NCBI GenBank assembly: GCA_016584495.1
Contig: WAID01000003.1
Span: 1,364,001-1,428,000 of the forward strand
DNA length: 64,000 nucleotides
Direction of reading: 5' to 3'
Source of the DNA: Celoporthe dispersa
Taxonomy: Eukaryota > Ascomycota > Sordariomycetes > Diaporthales > Cryphonectriaceae
Shown: piece after piece, positions 57,223 through 64,000 of the stretch
Layout of the letters: each line of letters starts with the position of its first letter
Position numbering within the stretch: position 1 is the stretch's first letter
The notes under the pieces: generated by a model
Told to the model about the DNA's origin: nothing
Database searches by the model: none
What the model saw: the letters and a program-made list of their open reading frames with translations, nothing else
Translations under genes and position numbers: made by a program

Positions 57223-58643
57223 TTAGTTCTTGGCTGCCGCCTGGACCGCAGCTCCGATGCACACCTTGCCGCCGTTGTAGAAGTTGGCATGGGGGAGCAT
57301 CACCTTGGCGGCATACCTGGCCAGGTGGGTGTGGACGGAGTCGTTGGACGCCGCGGTCTTGACGGGCAGCGTCTTGAGGGGGTCCTCGCTGAGCGGGCAG
57401 TCCGGGTGGAGGTTTCTGAGGGCCGCCTCGGTGGACTCGTCCTTGTGGTTGCGGGGGAAACAGGTGCGGCCCTCGGCCAGGGCCTGGAAGACGACGAGCT
57501 GGTCCTGCAGGAACGAGTCGACCGGACAGTCACCGTACTGGCCATTAACTTCGTCCTCCAGGTCCTTTGCGAGCTGGCTGGAGACCTCCTTGCTCATGGA
57601 GCCGACGTTGGCGTCCCTGAGGCGCTTGGAGGTGGTGATGTCCCGGGCCCACTGGCAGTACTCGGACTTGGCGACGAGGAGCACGTAGAAGCGGTCGACG
57701 TGGCCGCTGTCCTCACACTTGAACGACAGCTCCGCACCGGGGAACCGGTTCTCGAAGTCCTCCACCATGGCCTCCTTGAGGGGCTCGTGGAAGCCGACGG
57801 GGGTAACGATGGTGACCGCCACGTCCTCGATGGTGGTGTTGAGGAAGCTGGGGCCGCAGCTGTCGCCGGGGCACTCCCTGTCCTCGTCGCACAGCTGCAC
57901 CCCCCGGCACGGCTTGAGGGTGGAGCCCCACTCGAGGGGGTGGAACTTGAACATGACCTTTCCCTTCTGCACCGTCTTGGGGTCGGGCGTCATCTGGGCC
58001 CAGCCGCGGCGGCCCATCTTGCGGGCCACCTTGACCCCAAAGTATTTCTCGAGGGCCGGCAGGAACACCTGGTCGAGGTACTCGTAGCTCGGGGCCTCGA
58101 GGCAGTTGGTGGCGCCCTCGATGCTGACCTCGACCGGCGTGGGCTTCTTGGGGCTGCCGCCCACAAACAGGAGCAGGGGAAGGATGGTCTGGAAGAACAG
58201 GACGGAGCTGGCCGTCATGGAGCCCGAGTTGATCTTGATCTCCTTCTTGAGGAGCTTGGCAGGGGGGGAGACTCTTGGGGCGGAAGGTAAGGACCTGGCT
58301 GCCGGCTTTGTTTCCGTCAACCTCTGCCTCGGTGACACCAGCGAACCACTTGACAATGGCAACCAGGGCCGGGGTCATTCCTAGAGAACTATGATCAATA
58401 TCCGTTGTGGGCAGACGAGCGACTTACTGTGTGGGAGAGCAAAAAAAGGGGGGGGGTGGAGGCGGCGATGAGAGCGGCAGGTTGCTTACCTGGGGTCTTG
58501 TGCAGAGAGCGGATGTCCACAATCTTGACGGGCGTGGTGGTCATGGCAGACAAGCTGATGAGGGTGCGGACGGTCTGGCCATTGTTCTCATCATCTGCTG
58601 CAGAGACGGAGATCATCTCCTCGGCAAGCACAGCATGAACCAT
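57223..58643 (-). CDS. RNA 3'-terminal phosphate cyclase-like protein, probably inactive (frame broken once)
   Basis: Member of the RTC/EPT fold family. Minus-strand exons 58643-58490 and 58380-57223 flank a 109-nt intron (GTAAGC...CTCTAG). The family layout is clear: TVRTLISLSAMTTTPVKIVD, IRSLHKTPGMTPALVAIVKW, then KKEIKINSGSMTASSVLFFQ and later VDSFLQDQLVVFQALAEGRT. Active-site features of RtcA are missing. The Gly-rich GGGQ start is DDENNGQ, the GYYPxGGG signature is RRGWAQMTPDPK, and the nucleotidyl-accepting His of the HLADQL motif is Phe (SFLQDQL). One C must be removed from the C7 run (G7 at 58262-58268 on plus) to join FRPKS to LPPAKLLKK; the corrected length is 436 aa. Role unknown. 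Confidence 0.85.
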
Positions 58644-59997
58644 GGTGGGCAGTGTTGTGTGTCAGGAGGGCTGAACGGCAGCTGTCGGGCGAGTGGTGGT
58701 CGGAGTACCGGCTGTGGGCTGGCTACAGTGCTGATCTGATGGTATCTTGGAAAAGGGTTTTCTCGGGAGTAGGCTGCTTGCTAGGTTTCTATGGCTGTGG
58801 TCAATATGGAAAGCACAAGGAGAGGGGGGAGGGGCTGAGGAGACGACGGGGCCACCGACGTACTGCTTCCTGATCACAGCATGCGCAGGTGGTGCAGGTG
58901 AGATGCTGATGGCGAGAAGAGGATATTGGGAGGAGAGAGACAGGAGGAAAGAGGCAGGAGGACAGAAGACACAATGTGAGGGGAGGTGCTGGGCTTCTTT
59001 CTCTACCGAGGGCTGGGGGTGGATGAGCAGCTGGGCAGGCGGGCATCAGGTGGTAACATGGAGTAAACTTACAGGAGATGACACAAACATCGAGGTGACT
59101 CGGCTGTAAACTACTGTAAGAGATTCACAGCTCGTCGGGGGTTGCGCGTGTGACGACGGCAGTGAAGGTGGAAGGATAGTTTCGAGGGGTGGCGGGTGCA
59201 GAAGTGGTTGCAGGAGGAGGTTGCAGGAGGAGGTTGGAGCCCACAGAGGGTGAATGGGTGAATGGGATCTTGAGGGGGAAGTTCAAGGCAGTAGTATTAG
59301 GCCATTCCACTCCCTGAATGTGTGCAGAAGGCTGCCCTGATCACTCTCGGCAAGGGCTTCAGTCACGTTTTTTCTTTTTTCTTTCTTTCCCCCTCCTTCT
59401 CTCTGTTATAAGTGAACTAGTCTGGGCAACACACTTGCAAGAGGGAAGGAGCGTTTTAGGAAGGAGGTGCGGGGCAAGGGGGAGGGCTTCTGCCTTGCCT
59501 GCTGCCTCGCCCACAGGTAAGAGCTGGAGGTGTAGCAGCTCTGGGGAGAGAGGCAGCGAGGTAAATGATGGTGTGATGGCAGCTGTGGCTGCCCCTGAAA
59601 AGGCTATGGAGGGCCATGTATGGTCTTGTAATTCACAGGTATTTCCTGACACATCACACTCTAACAGCTGTGGCGCTGTCTATGAACATGGGTGAAATTG
59701 CAGCAGGCTGGAGACTTGTACATGGTCAAGTCTTTTTTCTTTCTTTTTTCTTTTCTATGTTTGACAACCAGGCTGAGCAGTGATTGTCTTGTAGCAGAAA
59801 ATAGACCTGTACGCACACAAGGAGAGAGAGACTGTGTGTGTGTGTGTGTGTGTGTGTAAAAGAGAGAGAGGCTCCAGCGGCATGTGCACAACTTTTTTCT
59901 TTCCTTTCTTTTTTTTTTTTTTAATATGAGAGGAGATGTATACATCATAGTCTAAGCTATAGACAGATAACACACACTCCCCCACCTTACCACCCAC
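58644..59997. other. Intergenic, no gene seen
   Basis: Contains a (GT)n repeat at 59833-59857 and pyrimidine and T-rich tracts near 59365-59400 and 59890-59922. Short ORFs are not protein-like. Confidence 0.5.
59833..59857. repeat. (GT)n microsatellite
   Basis: Twelve GT units flanked by GA-rich DNA, in the 3' region of the Tcd gene. Confidence 0.9.
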
Positions 59998-61746
59998 TCA
60001 TCTGTGCTGCTGCTCATACTCCCTAATCTCAGCCATCCTGGCCTCCACCCTCTGCACCACCTCAGCATCATACAGGTCCTCAGGGCCCCTGTCCCCCCTC
60101 AGCACCAGCCTCTCGTGGGCCCTGTGCTCCTCCTTTGTCACACACACCAGCTCGCTCATCCGCAGCGACGTCGACCTCTGCACGTCCGCGCCCTCGCCAG
60201 CGGTCCGCAGGATGCTCTCCCGCGGCCTCCTCCACCGGATGAGGTGCAGCCTCGCCGGCAGGCCGCTGATGGCGCTGCGGCCGCGGTACATGTCCTCTAC
60301 CAAAAAGGCCACCTCGCCCACGGTCAGGGGGGATCCGGAGGCCGACGGCGACATCGGGCGGGGCGCCTGGTTCCGACCGCACCAGTCTCTCCTCGTTGGC
60401 CTGGATGGTGGAGAAGACGGCGTCGTAGAGCCTGCCGGAGCCCTTGGACTCTATGTAGTCCGTAGGGTAGCCTGCGGTTGGGGGGAGTCAGCCAGGGCGA
60501 GGTCACAAGCAGCGGCGACACGTGAGAGGGGTCTCTTGTTTTTTTGGTGGTTTTTTTTTACTTGCCTGTGATCTGGAGTATGACGTGGTTGGCAGCGGTG
60601 AGGCCAAAGATGGCGGGCATGGTGCCGAGGACGGGCAGGATGCGCACGCGAAAGTCGGGCAGCGGGCCCAGGTCACCGACGGGGCCCCTGCGGAACTCGT
60701 CCTCGGCCAGGGGCAGCAGCTGTGCCTTGCCGTCGGCGGCCCTCTCGGCCGAGTAGACGGCGGGGATGCCGCGGGCGACGCCCTGGAGCTTCAGCCGCCG
60801 GCGGGTGGCCCTCGACAGCGGGTCGTCGGTGGTGCTGCTGATGTCGCCCACGAGGATCCTGGTGGGGTCGCTCTTGCACCCGGCGCCCATGGCCGAGACG
60901 ACGGGGAGGCCGTGGTCGTGGCAGTACCGGAGCAGGGCCACCTTGGTCTCGATGTTGTCGATGGCGTCGACCACGTAGTCCGGGGTGCGCCCGCCCGCGT
61001 CCGCCGCGTCCCAGGGCGCCAGCAGGGCCGGGCAGCCGGCGGCGTCGAGCTTCTCCAGGCGCAGGTCGAAGCGCACCCAGGGCGCCACGGCCCGCAGCCG
61101 CCTCTGCAGGCACTGGACCTTGGGCAGGCCGACGTCGGCCAGGGTGGCGACCGCGTGCCTGTTGAGGCTGCTCAGCGTGACCTGGTCAAAGTCGACGAGC
61201 CGCAGCCTGGACACGCCGGACCGGGCGAGGGCCGCCGCCGCGTGGCTGCCCACACCGCCGCAGCCGACCACGACCACAAACGAGGTGCGGAGCCTGTCGA
61301 GCCCCGCGGGGCCGAGGAACACGCGGTTGCGGGCGAGCTGCTCGAGGATGAGCTCGTCGTCAAAGTCGCCGGCCTGGGCACGCCTCGCGAGGGCCTCGGT
61401 GCGGAGGTCTTCCTTGTCAGGGGCCGGGATGGTGCCGAGGCTGGTGAGCTGTGTAATGGGGGATCTCGTCCGTCCACGGACAGACAGGCGGCTGTTAGCG
61501 AACAGCGCTTCCTTCTCGTCTTCCCCCTCCCCCCTCCCCCCCTCCTCTGGGACGCGGGCTCACCTTCTGTGGAGGGCTGTCCTCGCTGGGGTCTGGGATG
61601 GAGCCCTTGAGTCTCGACACGCGCCTCTCGCGTGACAGGCGCTGGTAGCTCAGGATCCCGGCCGCCACGACGCCTCCTGAGATGACGGCTGTGGCGGCCA
61701 GATGTATGCGCGAGTCGGAGCCTGCGCGGGATAAAAAGCTCGACAT
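59998..61746 (-). CDS. tRNA threonylcarbamoyladenosine (t6A) dehydratase Tcd (frame broken once)
   Basis: E1-like enzyme that uses ATP to cyclise t6A37 in tRNAs; the yeast proteins sit at the mitochondrial outer membrane. Minus-strand exons: 61746-61564, 61448-60566 and 60471-59998. Intron 1 is 115 nt (GTGAGC). Intron 2 is 94 nt with a GC donor (ACAG|GCAAGT). A membrane segment lies at residues about 15-35 (HLAATAVISGGVVAAGILSY). The ThiF domain has VVVVGCGGVGSHAAAALARS, RLVDFDQVTLSSLNRHAV, YVVDAIDNIETKVALLRYC and VSAMGAGCKSDPTRI. The C-terminal part has GYPTDYIESKGSGRLYDAVF. One C must be removed from the C6 run (G6 at 60327-60332 on plus) to reach PLTVGEVAFLVEDMYRGRSA. Corrected length 512 aa. 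Confidence 0.92.
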
Positions 61747-62614
61747 GGCGGGCGTGGGCTGTCGAGGAATCGGGAAGGCTGAGGGGAGGGGGGGGGAGGT
61801 GAGTCGGCCAGAGATGCTTTGAAAATTTACCAGTGGAAAAAACGATAACTTAGTGTACTGTACCCCCCCCCCTGCAGTACTTTGGCGGACATGCCGTTAC
61901 GTTACGCTGAGCCTGTAACGGCAGAACAAGGGACCCCCTCCAGGAGCGGCAGGACCAGGCCCCCCTCCCTGTGCTTTCATTCCTTGGATAAGCAAGACCC
62001 CGTTTCTTCAACGACCACGCAGCATTCACACAGGTGAATTCTTTCTTCTGACATTCCTCAGGTCAAAACCAAGGTCGGATAAAGTCATCGAGGTTGGATT
62101 TGGCGGTTGCTATCTGAGCTAAGTTAAGGTGGTCTGAATAACTCTGCCAGTCTGCAGACCGCGCCCAACCAACATTGCATCACGTTCCAATCATTCCAAT
62201 CATTCCAGTAATAGCGAGTCCAATCTCTGCTCTGTAGGCGAAACTGACCCGACATGGCTATTGTAGCCATCCAGTAATGTTAGAGCGTTCCAGGTACTCT
62301 TTGCCCATCTCCACCTTTTTTTTTTTCTCTTTTTCTTTTTCCTTTTCTCCTGCTTCCCCCCCTTTCAGTGTACTTTCTTTGTTCCCCCATCCAGGGTACT
62401 CTTTTGCTTTCCCCCATTCAGGGTACTGTGTCCATCGCACCTTTCCCCCATTCAGGGTACTGTGCCCATCGCCCTTTTCCCCCATTCAGGGTACTGTGTC
62501 CATCGCTCTTTTCCCCCATTCAGGGTACTCTGTGCTCTCGAGAAATCAAACGCTGCCCTCGCGTCTTGCCTGCCAGCGTGCCTCGGTGCTCGCCGTGCCT
62601 GCATCCCATGCCGT
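61747..62614. other. Intergenic holding a minisatellite
   Basis: Upstream of the Tcd gene and downstream of the partial gene at the window end. The minisatellite is listed separately; no coding frame is supported. Confidence 0.55.
62384..62529. repeat. 34-bp minisatellite, five copies
   Basis: CCCCCATTCAGGGTACT (first copy CCCCCATCCAGGGTACT) begins at 62384, 62411, 62445, 62479 and 62513. The last four starts are exactly 34 bp apart, each followed by GTGTCCATCGC-like spacer and a T-rich end. A degenerate further copy may lie at about 62356-62374. It is 85 nt downstream of the stop of the partial gene at 62615. Confidence 0.9.
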
Positions 62615-64000
62615 CTAGAAGCGGTAGTTAAAGCGGGGGCTCTGCTCGTCCCTGGGCTTGTACACACCGTTCTCGAAGCGGTCCAGCAGTATGTAGTCCA
62701 GGGGGGAGACATTGGGGTCGTCGATCAGAAAGGTCTGGTACAGCTCATAGGCCTGCTCCCACCACTCTTGGAGGTGCGGCTGGTGGAACTGCTGGGCGAC
62801 CTCCGCGCGGCAGATCATGAGGCGCGCAAGGGTGGGCGCCATCATCAGCTTCATACGCTCCAGCTCGTATCCGTAGGGGTCATAGCCTCTAGGGTGGGCA
62901 ACAGGCATTTCCAGATGATAAATCTCCGCGTCGGACTCGTTGACAAGGGTAGCATCGTCATCCTCATCATCCTCGTCATCACCCTCATCCTCTGCGTCAT
63001 ACTCATGATTGTCCTCGAAGCCATTGTCATTGTGGCCATTGTCGCCGTGGTCATTGTTGACATTGCCAGGCTCGTCGGGCTCAGTCTCGGTCTCGTTGGG
63101 GTCGATCTCGCCGTGGTTAGCCTCGTCGGCCTCAACCTTGATCTTAGCCTCGTCGGACTCAACCTTGATCTTAGCCTCGTCGGACTCATCCTTGATCTGG
63201 GTGTGGTTCTTGTCAGTGACTACAATGATCTCCTTGCTGTCTGCCTTGTTCTTTTCTTCATCATCATCTTGCACACTTACCTGGACTTGGTTCTGGACCT
63301 GAACTTGGTTCTGGACCTGGACTTGGTGCTGGGCCTGGTTCTGGTGCTGGGCCTGGTTCTGGTGCTGGACCTGGTTCTGGTGCTGGACCTGGTTCTGGTG
63401 CTGGGCTTGGTTCTGGTGCTGGGCCTGGTTGGCAGCACGAAATTGCTGGCGGTACACCTCCACCTTCTGGCGTAGGACCTGCTTGTAAAAGATGTACATT
63501 GCATGACCATTGGTGATATTGTGGCTGAGAGACACAGGGTTGGCCATGACAGCTGCTCCAAAGAGCTCCTTGAGGACATTGTAGGTCCGGTTGTTCATGC
63601 CCCAGGACAGAAAGCCAAAGGCAAAGTTCAGAGCCAGGTCTGCCGAGTATGGGGCAATCCTGGGGGCACAGAACATCACCATCTCATAATCAACGGTGTG
63701 GCCATAGAAGTATTCACAGAGGTCATCCTGGGACTCCCGGTCGAGGAACACCTTCTGGTTAGGCGCCGCGATGATCTTGCTGTGGATGTACGCGATGATC
63801 TGGACAGGCCAATGGCATTGGGTTAGAAGGATAGCCTAGTCACAGCTGGGAGAGAAAAGAGGGAGGGGAGGTGGGAAGGGTGCAGAGAGGGTCTGAAGCA
63901 TACCTTGGGGGTGCTCAAGAGCGACTTAGCCCGGACCAGCTCGTCAAACTTCCAGGTTGGGGAGACATAGTCCTGACCAGTGATGCTTCGAGCCCTGGGA
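62615..64000 (-). CDS. Unidentified protein with QHQNQ repeats and an acidic region (partial, 5' end outside)
   Basis: Minus-strand exons 64000-63904 (open at the window edge) and 63799-62615 flank a 104-nt intron (GTATGC...TCCAG), phase 0. The visible part is 426 residues: SITGQDYVSPTWKFDELVRA, LDRESQDDLCEYFYGHTVDY and ALNFAFGFLSWGMNNRTYNV form a folded N-terminal part. Next come six-residue QHQNQA/V repeats and VQVQNQ units, then two SDEAKIKVE units. A strongly acidic stretch rich in D, E, N and H precedes a C-terminal folded part (YELERMKLMMAPTLARLMIC, LQEWWEQAYELYQTFLID, LDYILLDRFENGVYKPRDEQ). I do not recognise the family. Confidence 0.8.
63271..63430 (-). repeat. Coding 18-bp tandem repeat (QHQNQ and VQVQNQ)
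   Basis: About nine diverged 18-bp units encode Gln, Asn and His-rich hexapeptides in the partial gene. Two sub-families are visible, AQHQNQ/VQHQNQ and VQVQNQ, suggesting stepwise expansion. Confidence 0.9.

Noticed and set aside
60522..61610. 362-codon plus-strand ORF opposite Tcd
   Set aside because: Antisense shadow of the ThiF domain exon.

Overview
The window is nuclear DNA from a filamentous ascomycete (Pezizomycotina, most likely a Sordariomycete). The genes are moderately GC-rich and broken by short introns of about 54-154 nt with GTRAGT-type donors, CTRAC-type branch sites and YAG acceptors. The gene set (Las17, eIF1A, Chs5, synaptobrevin, Och1, Ipi3, sedolisin, an OPT transporter, a Zn2Cys6 regulator, a sirtuin, Lip2, otubain, CSN2, Cwc25, Tcd) is typically fungal. 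I saw no rRNA, tRNA, CRISPR array or intact transposon.

Layout. 0-7 kb: the 3' end of an unidentified gene, a 71-aa small protein, WASP/Las17 (+) and eIF1A (-). 8.4-17.6 kb: an unidentified 292-aa protein (+), Chs5 (+), a short-chain dehydrogenase (-), the v-SNARE Snc1 (+) and the Golgi mannosyltransferase Och1 (-). Four of these (Las17, Chs5, Snc1, Och1) act in polarised secretion, endocytosis or wall glycosylation. 20.1-32.9 kb: the ribosome-assembly factor Ipi3 (+), then a possible peptide-utilisation group of secreted sedolisin (+), oligopeptide transporter (-, tail to tail with it) and Zn2Cys6 regulator (+). 33.7-37.5 kb: an Hst2-type sirtuin (+) with an unusual repeated tail and octanoyltransferase Lip2 (+). 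37.5-47.6 kb: about 10 kb with no gene I can support. 47.6-55.4 kb: an otubain (+) and COP9 subunit 2 (-) convergent, with Cwc25 (+) divergent from CSN2. 57.2-64 kb: a divergent RNA 3'-phosphate cyclase-like protein (-), the t6A dehydratase Tcd (-), a 34-bp minisatellite, and the 3' part of an unidentified gene with QHQNQ repeats (-).

Recurring anomaly. Eight genes (Las17, SDR, Ipi3, sedolisin, OPT, the regulator, the cyclase-like gene, Tcd) read correctly only if one or more single G or C bases are added or removed, nearly always in a G or C run. With those corrections the exon lengths close exactly in frame. Several of these genes are housekeeping genes, so base-level assembly error is the leading explanation, but the raw sequence as given encodes truncated products. 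Gene coordinates below run from start to the stop of the inferred intact frame; exon limits are in the evidence.
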